Part shown: positions 8,238-17,124 of the stretch, in pieces | Numbering within the stretch: position 1 is the first letter of the stretch | How the letters are laid out: each line of letters opens with the position of its first letter | Notes under the pieces: model-generated | Told to the model about the DNA's origin: nothing | Databases searched by the model: none | Seen by the model: only the letters and a program-made list of their open reading frames with translations | From: Mycobacteroides franklinii | GTDB lineage: Bacteria; Actinomycetota; Actinomycetes; Mycobacteriales; Mycobacteriaceae | Length of the DNA: 64,000 nt | Assembly (NCBI RefSeq): GCF_002013895.1 | Contig: NZ_MAFQ01000013.1 | Coordinates: forward strand, 62,001-126,000 | Reading direction: 5' to 3' | Translations under genes and position numbers: made by a program

Positions 8238-9164
8238 GTGCAGCGCATCACTTATCTGGGGCCGCAAGGCACGTTCTCCGAGGCCGCACTGATCAAGCTG
8301 CGCGCGACGGGACGCATCCCCGGTTCGCCGGACGTGGAGCCGGTCTCGGTCTCCAGCGCGCGAGACGCGTTGGTACAGGTACAGGGCGGGGACGCCGCCT
8401 ACGCGTGTGTGCCGATCGAGAGTTCACTGGAAGGTCCGGTGGTGCCGACACTGGACACCCTGGCGGTCGGTACGCCGCTGCAGATTTTCGCCGAGACGGT
8501 GTTGCCGGTGTCGTTCACCATCGCGGTGCGACCGGGCACCACCGCCGGGGATGTGAAGACCGTCGCCGGCTTCCCGATTGCCGCCGCACAGGTGCGGGAA
8601 TGGTTGGCCGAGAACTTGCCGGACGCGGAGCTGGTGGCCGCGAACTCGAATGCGGCGGCAGCCGAGGACGTGAAGGCCGAGCGGGCCGATGCCGGGGTGT
8701 GCACGGAGTGGGCCGCCGAACGCTTGGGGCTGCATGCCCTGGCCAGCGGCGTCGTCGACGAAGCCCATGCGCACACGCGTTTTGTGCTGGTGGGGCGGCC
8801 AGCGCCGCCGCCCGCGGCCACCGGCTCAGATCGCACCTCGGTGGTCCTGGGGCTCGGGAATGTGCCCGGTGCACTGGCCGCCGCCATGAACGAGTTCGCG
8901 ATCCGGGACATCGACCTGACGCGCATTGAGTCCCGGCCCACTCGTACGGGCCTGGGTACCTACCGGTTTTTTCTGGACTGCGTGGGCCATATCGACGACA
9001 TCGCCGTCGGCGAGGCACTCAAGGGCCTGCATCGTCGTTGTGAGGATGTGCGGTATTTGGGATCGTGGCCGAGAGGGACCACAGCAGCCGCCGGCGCCAA
9101 TCCGCCGGTGTTGGACGAGGCGTCGGGATGGCTCGCCGAGACACGGGAAGGGAAGCTGCGATGA
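8238..9164 (+). CDS. pheA: Prephenate dehydratase
   Basis: Converts prephenate to phenylpyruvate in phenylalanine synthesis. It is 308 residues with a GTG start directly at the family N-terminus (QRITYLGPQGTFSEAAL). The catalytic TRF motif is in HAHTRFVLVG near residue 180. A C-terminal ACT domain begins at TSVVLGLGNVPGAL and includes the phenylalanine-binding ESRPTR segment. Matches Rv3838c. Its stop overlaps the next start (ATGA). Confidence 0.95.
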   Translation: MQRITYLGPQGTFSEAALIKLRATGRIPGSPDVEPVSVSSARDALVQVQGGDAAYACVPIESSLEGPVVPTLDTLAVGTPLQIFAETVLPVSFTIAVRPGTTAGDVKTVAGFPIAAAQVREWLAENLPDAELVAANSNAAAAEDVKAERADAGVCTEWAAERLGLHALASGVVDEAHAHTRFVLVGRPAPPPAATGSDRTSVVLGLGNVPGALAAAMNEFAIRDIDLTRIESRPTRTGLGTYRFFLDCVGHIDDIAVGEALKGLHRRCEDVRYLGSWPRGTTAAAGANPPVLDEASGWLAETREGKLR

Positions 9165-9847
9165 GTGGGCGCCTTGTCTTGGTCCGGCACGGGCAGTCCT
9201 ACGGAAACGTTGAACGTCGACTGGACACCAAACCACCGGGCGCGGCGCTGACCGAACTCGGATTGCAGCAGGCGCGCCTGTTCGCCAAGCGGTATGAGGA
9301 GCATGCGCCGGCGGTCCTGGTGCATTCGGTGGCGGTGCGCGCCGTGCAGACAGCCACGAAAATCGCCGAACACCTTGGCCTGCAAGCAGAACAGATCGAA
9401 GGCCTGCATGAGGTTCAGGCCGGCGAGCTGGAGGACCACACCGATCTAGAGTCGTTCGCCGTCTTTGATCGCACATATGAGCGTTGGCATTTCGGAGATC
9501 TCGACGCCCGGATGCCCGGCGGAGAATCGGCGCAGGACGTGTTCGACAGGTATCTACCCGCGGTCGCCGAGCTGCGGCTACGGCACTTGGAGAACGATGC
9601 GTCGACCGGTGATGTGGTGATCGTGAGTCACGGGGCGGCGATTCGTCTGGTGGCCGCGACCCTTGCCGGGGTGGATCCGGGCTTTGCGGTGAACCGTCAC
9701 CTGGGCAACGCGGAAGCCGTTGTGCTGGCGCCGATTACCGACGGACGGTGGAGTTGCGTGCATTGGGGAGATGCGGCAGCGCCGTTCCCGCACCAGGAGG
9801 CCGCTAGCGCTGAGGAGCTGGCGCAGTCGGCCGATCCGATGGGTTAG
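9161..9847 (+). CDS. gpm2: Histidine phosphatase / phosphoglycerate mutase family protein (Rv3837c-like)
   Basis: The product is 228 residues with the phosphohistidine motif LVRHGQSYGN at the N-terminus, the acid residue in EVQAGELED and the second catalytic His in VSHGAAIRLV. The ATG at 9161 overlaps the pheA stop and follows GGGAAGGGA, so an upstream extension was rejected. M. tuberculosis Rv3837c is named gpm2, but members of this branch are often phosphatases rather than glycolytic mutases, so the mutase activity is doubtful. It is probably translationally coupled to pheA. Confidence 0.85.
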   Translation: MSGRLVLVRHGQSYGNVERRLDTKPPGAALTELGLQQARLFAKRYEEHAPAVLVHSVAVRAVQTATKIAEHLGLQAEQIEGLHEVQAGELEDHTDLESFAVFDRTYERWHFGDLDARMPGGESAQDVFDRYLPAVAELRLRHLENDASTGDVVIVSHGAAIRLVAATLAGVDPGFAVNRHLGNAEAVVLAPITDGRWSCVHWGDAAAPFPHQEAASAEELAQSADPMG

Positions 9848-10071
9848 ACCGCCAGCTGAATTTCGCCCGCGCAATCGCATTGTGCAGCAATGCAATCGAT
9901 CACCAGGCTGTGACGCAGCAGGTACTGACCGTCGCAGTCACGGTCCGTGCACTCGGCATGATGCGAGGAATGCACGATCAGTGTGCCGTGACAGTGGTCG
10001 ATATCTCGGATGCAATCACGGCATGCCACACCGCAGCTGATGGCGTGCCGCCAGTCCGGTGTTTTCTTCAT
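9844..10071 (-). CDS. Small Cys/His-rich hypothetical protein
   Basis: This is a 75-residue protein with nine cysteines (residues 13, 17, 20, 27, 41, 46, 60, 65, 67) and seven histidines. It starts MKKTPDW and has no signal peptide. The spacing CxxxCxxC near the N-terminus and CDC near the end suggests metal binding, probably zinc or copper, but I do not recognise the family. The stop overlaps the convergent gpm2-like stop by 4 bp. Confidence 0.6.
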   Translation of the reverse strand: MKKTPDWRHAISCGVACRDCIRDIDHCHGTLIVHSSHHAECTDRDCDGQYLLRHSLVIDCIAAQCDCAGEIQLAV

Positions 10072-10146
10072 ACAAATGTTGTAACACCGGATGCCGACAA
10101 GTCCGCGTAACCGCGCGGGGTCTGGCCTTATCTTTTGGCTTCCGCG

Positions 10147-11886
10147 TCACTTGCGGCGCAGGCGTGCACCAAGGTTGGTCTTGGCCAGGTCGATGAGCTC
10201 GTCGCCACGCCCGGACAGCAGGGTTCGGGTGGCCCACAGTGAGAATCCCGCGACTTGTGCGGCGGTGATGGTCGGTGGAATCGACAGTTCTTGACGGGCG
10301 GTGACCACCTCCACGAGTACGGGCCCCGGGTGGCTGAACGCTTCCGATAACGCAGCATCCAGCTGATCCGGGCGTTCGACCCGGATGCCGTGGATCCCGA
10401 GTGCCTTCGCGACGTCGGCGAACACCGGATTATCCAGGGCTGTACCGTAATTCACGATGCCTGCCGCCTTCATCTCCAGCTCCACAAAGCTGAGCGCGCC
10501 GTTGTTGAAGACGATCATCTTGACGGGCAGCCGCGACTGGGTCAGCGTGATGAGATCCCCCAGCATCATCGTCAGCCCGCCGTCGCCGGAAAGGGTGACA
10601 ATTTGGCGGTCACGATGAGACGCCTGTGCGCCGATTGCCTGCGGCACCGCATTGGCCATGCTGCCGTGATTGAACGAGCCGAGTAGGCGACGGCTGCCAT
10701 TCATCGACAGGTATCGCGCTGCCCAGATGACGGGGGTGCCGACATCGGCGATGAAGACGGCATCATCAGCCGCCAACTCGTTGATGCTGCGGGCGACGAG
10801 TTCCGGGCGCACCGGTGTTTGATTGCGGTCGTCCACCGCCAATCGGTCGAGCTGAGCCCGGGTGCGCGTGTAGTTCTCCCGCGCACGATCCAGATGCCTG
10901 CTGTCCGAATGCGGTGGCAAGACCGAGTTGAGGTGCTGAAGAGTCTCTTTCACCGCACCGACGAGAGGGACGTCGACCCGAACACGCCGACCGATGTGCT
11001 CGCCGCGGATATCGAGCTGGATGACGGTGGCCTTCGGCGGATAAAACTGGCGATACGGGAAATCGGTCCCGAGCATGAGCAGCACGTCGGTGTCTTCGAG
11101 GGCGTCGTACCCGGAGCGAAATCCGAGTAGGCCCGTCATCCCGACGTCGTACGGGTTGTCATGCTCGACGAATTCCTTGCCGCGCAAGGTATGCACGATG
11201 GGCGCCTGCAGGATGCGCGCGGCGGCCAGCAGCTCCTCGTGTGCTCCCTCGCATCCCGCTCCGGCCAGAATGGTGACTGCGTTTGATCCGTTCAGCACCT
11301 GTACTGCGCGCTCCAGGGAGGCTGTATCGGGTAGCCGGGTGCCGATGCCGGCCACGATGGGGGCTGATGGAGGCGCTACATCCGTCTTGGCGCTGAGGAT
11401 GTCGCCGGGGATTGTCAGGACTGCCACACCGCGTTGGTCGAGGGCGGCGCGGATGGCGATGTCGAGGACGTACGGCAACTGTTCGACGCTGCTGACCAAC
11501 TCGCTGTACACGCTGCATTCGGAGAACAGGTCCTGCGGGTGGGTCTCCTGGAAGTAGCCACTGCCGATCTCGGCACTGGGGATGTGCGATGCGATCGCGA
11601 GCACGGGGACCCGGCTGCGATGGGCATCGAAGAGGCCGTTGATGAGGTGCAGGTTCCCGGGGCCGCAGCTGGCGGCGCAGACCGCGAGGTTTCCGGTCAG
11701 AGCCGCCTCGGCCCCGGCCGCGAATGCAGCGGACTCCTCGTGTCGTACGTGGACCCACTCCACGGTGCCATCGCGACGAAGTGCCTCGGTGAAGCCGTTC
11801 AGGGAGTCGCCGGGCAATCCATAAATACGTTGAACACCAACAGCTTTGACTGTTTCGAGGATGAGCTGAGAGACGGTGCGTGCCAT
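10147..11886 (-). CDS. poxB: PoxB-like thiamine-diphosphate pyruvate oxidase
   Basis: The product is 579 residues with the three-domain POX architecture. The N-terminal PYR domain has IYGLPGDSLNGF and the activating glutamate in VRHEESAAFAAGAEA. A central FAD domain covers about residues 190-330, and a C-terminal PP domain has the ThDP/Mg motif SGDGG followed by FNNGALSF. It resembles E. coli PoxB, which decarboxylates pyruvate to acetate and passes electrons to quinone. Acetolactate synthase is a less likely alternative because of the PoxB-specific GDSLNG start. It appears monocistronic. Confidence 0.85.
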   Translation of the reverse strand: MARTVSQLILETVKAVGVQRIYGLPGDSLNGFTEALRRDGTVEWVHVRHEESAAFAAGAEAALTGNLAVCAASCGPGNLHLINGLFDAHRSRVPVLAIASHIPSAEIGSGYFQETHPQDLFSECSVYSELVSSVEQLPYVLDIAIRAALDQRGVAVLTIPGDILSAKTDVAPPSAPIVAGIGTRLPDTASLERAVQVLNGSNAVTILAGAGCEGAHEELLAAARILQAPIVHTLRGKEFVEHDNPYDVGMTGLLGFRSGYDALEDTDVLLMLGTDFPYRQFYPPKATVIQLDIRGEHIGRRVRVDVPLVGAVKETLQHLNSVLPPHSDSRHLDRARENYTRTRAQLDRLAVDDRNQTPVRPELVARSINELAADDAVFIADVGTPVIWAARYLSMNGSRRLLGSFNHGSMANAVPQAIGAQASHRDRQIVTLSGDGGLTMMLGDLITLTQSRLPVKMIVFNNGALSFVELEMKAAGIVNYGTALDNPVFADVAKALGIHGIRVERPDQLDAALSEAFSHPGPVLVEVVTARQELSIPPTITAAQVAGFSLWATRTLLSGRGDELIDLAKTNLGARLRRK

Positions 11887-11985
11887 GGTGTGCTCCGAAT
11901 CGGTCGAGCCGCGTCGGCGGCTGGGATGGATCGGCTCTTCACTATCGGATGCTAGCGAGCCGGATGACGTGATGCCTCCGAGCCA

Positions 11986-12417
11986 TCACGTCTCGATACG
12001 GCCGCCGAGTTGGTGCACCACGGAATAAAGGTTGGCCACGCCCCAGTGTTCGACGATCCGTCCGTCCCGCACACGCATCGCGTCGACGGTGTCGAACTGG
12101 ACGACGCGGCCCGTCGGTTCGATGCCGAGGAACGCACCGCGATGCGTTCCGTGGTAGGTCTTGAAGGTAGTCACCACATCGCCATCGACTGTCTGCCAAT
12201 GAATCTCGGGGTGGAAGTCGGGAAATGCGTCGCGCAACCGCCGATAGAGCACCCGCACGCCTTGCTTGTCAGGGGTCGTTCCCGGTTGTGGAGTGTGGTC
12301 CACGAAATCGTCCGCGAACAGCGTCTCCAGTAGCTCGAAGTCGCCCTGTCCCTGTACCTGTTCGGTGTTGCGCCGGACGATCTCCTTGGCCCGCCCACCC
12401 GCGTCGTTGTCGCTCAT
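11986..12417 (-). CDS. SnoaL-like / ester cyclase domain protein
   Basis: The product is about 143 residues from the ATG at 12417, which follows GGGAGCAG. An ATG at 12435 is also in frame. The sequence has the SnoaL-type NTF2 fold signs: FELLETLFADDFVDHTPQPGTTPDKQGV, a central FPDFHPEIHW and an ending MRVRDGRIVEHWGVAN. Such proteins act as cyclases, isomerases or simple ligand binders. No partner enzyme is adjacent except poxB, so no pathway can be assigned. Confidence 0.72.
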   Translation of the reverse strand: MSDNDAGGRAKEIVRRNTEQVQGQGDFELLETLFADDFVDHTPQPGTTPDKQGVRVLYRRLRDAFPDFHPEIHWQTVDGDVVTTFKTYHGTHRGAFLGIEPTGRVVQFDTVDAMRVRDGRIVEHWGVANLYSVVHQLGGRIET

Positions 12418-12749
12418 GTGTCTGCTCCCGTTCATAGGCCCCGACTGCGGCCGTCTGCACCATTACAACCGGACTGCGGTCCGGGTATTCCACAAGCTGC
12501 CACTCCGCGTGGCACTTCGGGAACTGGTGGACGAATCCTGTCGGTGTCGAGTCTGCAGGTGTGAAGGCCGTATTTCGCGGACAGCGGCGAAGTGAAGGCG
12601 TCGAGGTTGAACGAGGGGCGCCGCTGGATGGGGCCAGTCGAACTCCATCAGTCGACGCCTGTGTTCATGCAGACCCTTGAAACGTGGCAAGGCCGACTTG
12701 GCGCACCCCAGCAGGCCACTGCAGTGGCTTGCTGGGTGGTCTGTCCGGC
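12418..12749. other. 332-bp gene-free stretch
   Basis: It lies between the SnoaL-like gene and the espG-like gene, both on the minus strand. The only clear structure is the palindromic hairpin at 12704-12738. The rest should carry the promoter of the SnoaL-like gene; I see no RNA gene and no convincing ORF. Confidence 0.5.
12704..12738 (-). terminator. Near-perfect palindrome, probable terminator of the PE/PPE/EspG unit
   Basis: The arms pair over about 17 bp with one G-T and one unpaired position, centred on CACTGCAGTG. It starts 12 bp past the espG-like stop. It has almost no loop, which would allow a cruciform as well as a hairpin. Confidence 0.55.
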
Positions 12750-13493
12750 CTATTCCAGGCCGAGGCTCTTGAGCGCGTGTGTCATCCGCTGCGGTGTCGC
12801 GGGAGTCAACGTCGCCCACAGTGCACCGTCGGTGGAGGTGCTGGGGGTGGCCATGATTCGTCCAAATGCCGTGTCATACACCGCAACTCCGCCGGGTGCA
12901 CGGTCAGTGATGCCGTCGACCCGACGAATCGCGGTGATCTCCGTCATCGCACCGCGGCGAGCCATTGCCTTCGCGACGGTGACCGCGTCGGCCTTGGTGG
13001 CGCCCAGAGACATGAGCTGTCGTGCCATATCCGCAGGCTCGGAGTTCAGGGCCAGCGCCAGCTGCTCGGCGGGTGCGTTGATCGAGCCGAACTTCAGCGG
13101 GGTGGCATCCCCGAGATAGCGCCACAGCTCGGCGCCGAGTGAACCGGTCACCGATCGCATGGCCACACCCTCGCCATCATTGACCAGCAGCACGTACGCC
13201 TCACCGTGCTCGACCAGGCACAGGCGCAGCATCTGCGATCCCGCCCAGCGGCGCACGGCAACCTGACCGGTGGCCTTGCTGGCAGAGGTCAGCATGTCGC
13301 GCAGGGTTGGGTGAAGGTCTTCGCCCTTCAGTAGGTTGCGTTCCTTGAGCCGGGTCCGGGCGCTTTCCAGGGCGTCTCGATGTTCGACTTCGTCTTCGTG
13401 GCGGGGACCGGCGGCCAGCACAACCGGCAAGAGGTCGTTGCCGGTGATCTCGCGGGTCAGCTCCAGCTCGTCGAAGTCCAGGCGGACGGTCAC
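12750..13493 (-). CDS. EspG-like ESX secretion chaperone
   Basis: The product is 247 residues with the EspG family layout. It begins with VRLDFDELELTREITG, has the long region around ERNLLKGEDLHPTLRDML, and a C-terminal part rich in short strands (ITAIRRVDGITDRAPGGVAVYDTAFGRIM). EspG proteins bind the tip of cognate PE-PPE pairs in the cytoplasm and keep them soluble for type VII secretion. The GTG start overlaps the PPE-like stop (GTGA), indicating translational coupling. No ESX membrane component is in the window, so the cognate system is unknown. Confidence 0.8.
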   Translation of the reverse strand: MTVRLDFDELELTREITGNDLLPVVLAAGPRHEDEVEHRDALESARTRLKERNLLKGEDLHPTLRDMLTSASKATGQVAVRRWAGSQMLRLCLVEHGEAYVLLVNDGEGVAMRSVTGSLGAELWRYLGDATPLKFGSINAPAEQLALALNSEPADMARQLMSLGATKADAVTVAKAMARRGAMTEITAIRRVDGITDRAPGGVAVYDTAFGRIMATPSTSTDGALWATLTPATPQRMTHALKSLGLE

Positions 13494-14530
13494 AGCTCCG
13501 CGCTCGCGCCGAGGACCGGAGGCGCCACTGCTCCCTTGGAGCCGCCGCGCTCGAAGAGCGATGAGGCGTCAACGTTTTCGAAGTCCGGAACCTTGTCGGT
13601 ACCCGACTTGTTGGTCAGGATGTCCGGCAGTTCGACAGGCTTGCTCTCGTCACCCATGAAGACGCCGGTGGCGCCGATGGCGGTGAGATCCTTGTCGTCC
13701 TCGTCTTCATCCTTCTTGTTGACACTGCCGCCGACCTTGATGCCCTTGCCGGCGGAAGCAGCCAGTGCGCCGCCCGCCATCATCCCGGCCATCGGTGCGC
13801 CCATACCGCCCATGCCCACACCGGAGCCGCCGACGGCGGCCGGGTTGCCTGCCATGGAGATGGCTGCCGCGCGGGCGCTCTGCACACCAGGTACCGAGTC
13901 GGGGCTCAACGGGCTCGGGCCCATCTCCGACAGGCCGACGCCGGCAGCACTGACACCGGTGTTGCCGCTGTTGGCTTCCGACTTCTCTTCGGGGTACTTG
14001 ATGACTTCCGGAGCCTGCGGGAACTCGACGACCTTGGCCGCGGGCTCGCTGGCCGACTCGTACGTTTCCATGGCCTTAGCTGCCTGAAGGTCCAGGCCCT
14101 GCTCCATGCCCTCGGTGGTGGCGTGGAGCCCGAACAGCGCTCCGCCTGCCGACAACGCCTCGGCCTTGGCCTTCTCCAACTGCGCCAGGTCGTTGATGTG
14201 CGGCATGTCGAGAACCGCGGTGCCATACGACTCGGCGTAGGTGTTGGAGGTGTCACTGACCTGTTGAGTCAGCCCGGCCATCTTGTCGAGCCAATCGGTG
14301 AACGGGTTCAGCTTGGTCAGCGCCTCCTCGGCGCGAGGTCCGCGGTACCCCTCCATCAGCTTCTCGCCGACCCGCGTGCTGTTTTCGTGCACCTCGGCAA
14401 ACGCGGCACTGATCTCCTGCCAGGCCAGCGCGCTGTCGACGACATGTGTCGGACCTGCACCAGTGGTCAGGTCAAGGGCCAGCTTCTTCGCTTTGCGGGC
14501 CACCCAGTTGACGCCAGTGAATCCGGTCAT
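13490..14530 (-). CDS. PPE-like ESX substrate
   Basis: The product is 346 residues. Residues 1 to about 155 are helical and resemble a PPE domain, including a helix-turn-helix with YRG (residues 62-64) in place of the usual WxG. The N-terminal PPE tripeptide itself is missing. A Gly/Met/Ala-rich segment (about 205-270) and an acidic-basic patch (NKKDEDEDDKDL) follow. It starts 3 bp after the PE-like stop and overlaps the espG-like start. Assignment rests on this context plus fold-level resemblance. Confidence 0.72.
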   Translation of the reverse strand: MTGFTGVNWVARKAKKLALDLTTGAGPTHVVDSALAWQEISAAFAEVHENSTRVGEKLMEGYRGPRAEEALTKLNPFTDWLDKMAGLTQQVSDTSNTYAESYGTAVLDMPHINDLAQLEKAKAEALSAGGALFGLHATTEGMEQGLDLQAAKAMETYESASEPAAKVVEFPQAPEVIKYPEEKSEANSGNTGVSAAGVGLSEMGPSPLSPDSVPGVQSARAAAISMAGNPAAVGGSGVGMGGMGAPMAGMMAGGALAASAGKGIKVGGSVNKKDEDEDDKDLTAIGATGVFMGDESKPVELPDILTNKSGTDKVPDFENVDASSLFERGGSKGAVAPPVLGASAEL

Positions 14531-14533
14531 GAT

Positions 14534-14905
14534 CTATTCCCCCACACCATTGATACGGGCGGCGTTGTGGTGCTCGAGGTCCACGAACGCCTGCGAGTTA
14601 CGCCGGAGTGCTTCGGCGATGCGCTTGAGCTGCTCGATGCCGTCCTTGGCAACCTTCTCGAAGTTCTCGTTGGTCTTCGCCGAGGCGTGCGCCACCGCGG
14701 TGGACACCTCGTCGCGGCCCGCCGAGCCGAACTTGGCCGTCTCCAGCTGCTTGTCGAGAGCTTCCTGCAGTCGCTGCGCCATCGCGTCGTACTCGGTGGC
14801 GGCATCCTTCATCACATCCGGATCGACCTGCAGAACAGTTCCCGGCTGGTTAGCCAGGTCCCAGCGGATCTCCTCACGCTGGGCGGGCGCCGGTACGTCA
14901 GCCAT
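14534..14905 (-). CDS. PE-like ESX partner protein
   Basis: The product is 123 residues from the ATG at 14905, which follows AGGGGAC; the open frame extends 10 codons further without support. It is two long helices (about 28-58 and 62-112), with VDPDVMKDAATEYDAMAQRL resembling the first helix of PE proteins. The canonical PE dipeptide is absent. At the C-terminal end FVDLE (107-111) sits where the YxxxD/E export motif is expected, with Phe replacing Tyr. It leads a three-gene unit with the PPE-like and EspG-like genes. Confidence 0.68.
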   Translation of the reverse strand: MADVPAPAQREEIRWDLANQPGTVLQVDPDVMKDAATEYDAMAQRLQEALDKQLETAKFGSAGRDEVSTAVAHASAKTNENFEKVAKDGIEQLKRIAEALRRNSQAFVDLEHHNAARINGVGE

Positions 14906-14943
14906 CTTCTGTCCCCTTTCCCCCACTTGTCTCACGTCGTCCT

Positions 14944-14961
14944 AAGGGCAGTTTTGCCCTT
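14944..14961 (-). terminator. Small hairpin in PE-like leader
   Basis: AAGGGCA and TGCCCTT form a 7-bp stem with a 4-nt loop, 39 bp upstream of the PE-like ATG and downstream of the zincin-like gene on the same strand. It may be a weak terminator of the upstream genes or a leader structure. The nearby A/T tract at 15010-15030 is unusually AT-rich for this genome. Confidence 0.35.
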
Positions 14962-15050
14962 TCACTAGAGATGGACGGCGGATCCCTCTATTTGGTTCCA
15001 TCATTCTCCAAGATTTTTGGATTTTTTTCCAGCAAACCTCAACCGTCCCT

Positions 15051-15401
15051 TTAGCCCCAGCCCAGCTGGTGTAATCGGTCGTCGTCGATACCAAAATGGT
15101 GGGCAATCTCGTGGATCACTGTGATCGTGACCTCATCGATCACCTGATGTTCGCTGGAACACATTTCCAGCAACGGTTCGCGGTAGATCGTGATGGTGTC
15201 CGGCAGTGCCCCTGCATAGAAGCTGTCGCGCTCTGTCAGCGCGATCCCCTCGTACAGCCCGAGTAGCTCGGGATCCTCCGGATGACGATCCTGGACCAGC
15301 ACCACCACGTTGTCGATGGCGGCGGCGAGCTTCTGCGGCACGGCGTCAAGAGCATCGGACACCAACTCCTCGAACCGTTGCTCGCTCATCTCGACGGGCA
15401 T
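15051..15401 (-). CDS. Zincin-like metallopeptidase family protein (Rv3836-like)
   Basis: The product is about 116 residues from the ATG at 15401; the longer frame runs into the upstream gene's repeats and was rejected. It contains HEIAHHFGI, an HExxH zinc site with a downstream acidic stretch, preceded by TITIYREPLLEMC and a first helix MSEQRFEELVSDALDAVP. It matches Rv3836 and the small minimal-zincin family. Peptidase activity has not been shown for most members. It lies 25 bp after the septum-formation-like gene. Confidence 0.82.
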   Translation of the reverse strand: MPVEMSEQRFEELVSDALDAVPQKLAAAIDNVVVLVQDRHPEDPELLGLYEGIALTERDSFYAGALPDTITIYREPLLEMCSSEHQVIDEVTITVIHEIAHHFGIDDDRLHQLGWG

Positions 15402-15426
15402 CAGACGGCATCCGACATCGGCACGG

Positions 15427-17124
15427 CTAGGCCGGCCCGGGTGGCGGCGCTCCCGCAGGTGCCTGGCCCGGAGCTGGACCTTCCATGGGCGGACCGTCCA
15501 TCGGCGGACCCGCGGGCGGCGGTGGCGGACCCGCACCTGGAGGCAGCGTTGTCACGATGGTGATGCCCGGAGGGTTACCGGGGCTCGGCACCGCGGACGA
15601 CGTCGGCGGCGCCGAGCTCCTTGTCGGTTGCTGAGTCGGCTGTTGAGTCGATTGTTGGGTGGATTGCTGAGTACGCGTCGGCTGCTGTGTATACGTGGGC
15701 TGCTGCGTATAAGTGGGTTGCTGAGTCTGGGTCGGCTGCTGAGTGGGAGCCGGTGCCGTGGTGAGTGGGATCGGGGTCAGGTTCAGCCGATCGGCGGGGA
15801 TGTCCGGCGGCGGTACCGGCGGCTGGCCGTTGATCAACAGCTGCCCGCTCTTGGCGCTGTTGACCAGAGTCGACCACGCACCATTGCCCAGCGTGGAGCC
15901 GATATTGCAGCTGACCTGGCGGCTGCCGGCGGTCCAGCTGGGCAAGGTGATCGTGTTATAGGACAGCGTCAGCGTGGTGGCCCGGAATCCGTCGGGATTA
16001 CCCATGTATTCGTTGGTCAACCGGGTGCAGTTGTCCTTGATGAACACGTCCTGGTCGGGCTCGGGCGGGACCGAACCCGGGAACTGCTCCGCCAGGCTCA
16101 CCGTTCCGGTGATTTCCATGGAATGAGCCTTGTCGCAGTCCACAGGGAGTTCGGTGGGCAGATTTGTTGTCGAGTCGATGCCCAGGCAGGTGCCGGCCGG
16201 CCAGATTTTCGACTGATCCTGCTCGGCTACCTTGCCGTGGAACAGCTGTTGCTGGTTGTCGGCGCCGGGGAGCTGCAGCCCGCACAGCACGCGACGTTCT
16301 CCTGCCTCGGTCCAGCCCTTTTCGCCTGGCCACAGCATGCCCATGGTGAATCGGCTGTTGGGGTCGTAGCGATCGCCAAGGTAGCGGTTGATGGCAACCT
16401 GGCACTGCTCCTGGCTGATTTCCTGGATGCGTCCGACGGTGGGTGGTCGTGAGTTCGGCCCGTACTCCGTGCCGGGGAATGTGCGTAGGTCGATGGACTC
16501 GGCGATTTCGAAACGATGGTCGTTCGCGCAGTCGACGACGTTGACGTCGTTGGTGGAGGCGGGCGCGGGCCAGTTGAGGCACTCACCGGCCTTCGCCGAG
16601 TTGAAGGTGCTGTTACCCGGGGCGCCGGTGCTCGGCACCGGGTTGGAATCGATCCTGTTGACCAGGCGATCTGCGGAGGTCCAGCCGTCCGGCAGTGCCT
16701 GGGTGATGCCCGCGATGAACAATCCGCCGAAGGTGACGAGGAGCAGCGCACGGTGGGTAGAGCGCTCCTTGAGCCCTTCCTTCAGGCCGGCCCACCAGTG
16801 AGGTTTGGCGGACTTAGGGGGTTCGCCCTGGGATTCCCCGGCGACCGGCGCGTCGGCATCCGCGGTGTCGGGATGCTCGCTGGCGGGATGCTCCAGGGCT
16901 TCCGTCTGCGGCGCCTCTGCGGCGTCGACGGATTCGGTGGCGGTCTCGGCATCGACCGCAGGTGAGGCGGCAGTCTCCGGCGATTCCGCGGATGGCGTGG
17001 CAGAGTCCGGTGACTCGACGTCGGAGTCTCCGGATGTGTCGGTGCCCAGCTCGTCCTTGGCGGATTCTTCCGGGGTGGAGTCGTCCCGCTCGACCTTCGG
17101 CGTGGGTTCGGCTTCGTCACTCAT
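15427..17124 (-). CDS. Proline-rich membrane protein of septum-formation family (Rv3835-like)
   Basis: The product is 565 residues from the ATG at 17124. It has an acidic Ser/Glu/Thr-rich cytoplasmic region (about 1-105), one membrane helix (LLLVTFGGLFIAGITQ), two extracytoplasmic repeats with conserved cysteines (GECLNW...VDCANDHRFEIAESI and GTCLGI...VDCDKAHSMEITGTV), then a Thr/Gln/Pro repeat tail and a Pro/Gly-rich end. The CL..VxC..H pattern is typical of the septum-formation domain found in actinobacteria. It precedes the zincin-like gene as in M. tuberculosis Rv3836-Rv3835. Confidence 0.8.
   Translation of the reverse strand: MSDEAEPTPKVERDDSTPEESAKDELGTDTSGDSDVESPDSATPSAESPETAASPAVDAETATESVDAAEAPQTEALEHPASEHPDTADADAPVAGESQGEPPKSAKPHWWAGLKEGLKERSTHRALLLVTFGGLFIAGITQALPDGWTSADRLVNRIDSNPVPSTGAPGNSTFNSAKAGECLNWPAPASTNDVNVVDCANDHRFEIAESIDLRTFPGTEYGPNSRPPTVGRIQEISQEQCQVAINRYLGDRYDPNSRFTMGMLWPGEKGWTEAGERRVLCGLQLPGADNQQQLFHGKVAEQDQSKIWPAGTCLGIDSTTNLPTELPVDCDKAHSMEITGTVSLAEQFPGSVPPEPDQDVFIKDNCTRLTNEYMGNPDGFRATTLTLSYNTITLPSWTAGSRQVSCNIGSTLGNGAWSTLVNSAKSGQLLINGQPPVPPPDIPADRLNLTPIPLTTAPAPTQQPTQTQQPTYTQQPTYTQQPTRTQQSTQQSTQQPTQQPTRSSAPPTSSAVPSPGNPPGITIVTTLPPGAGPPPPPAGPPMDGPPMEGPAPGQAPAGAPPPGPA
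15629..15750 (-). repeat. TQQPT-type short coding repeats
   Basis: On the minus strand this encodes about ten imperfect TQQPT/TQQST units in the C-terminal tail of the Rv3835-like protein. The underlying DNA repeats a 12-15 bp unit, so copy number is likely to vary between strains. Confidence 0.75.

Noticed and set aside
15005..15030. AT-rich tract in the PE-like leader as a separate mobile-element scar
   Set aside because: No inverted or direct repeat flanks it; likely only promoter or leader composition.
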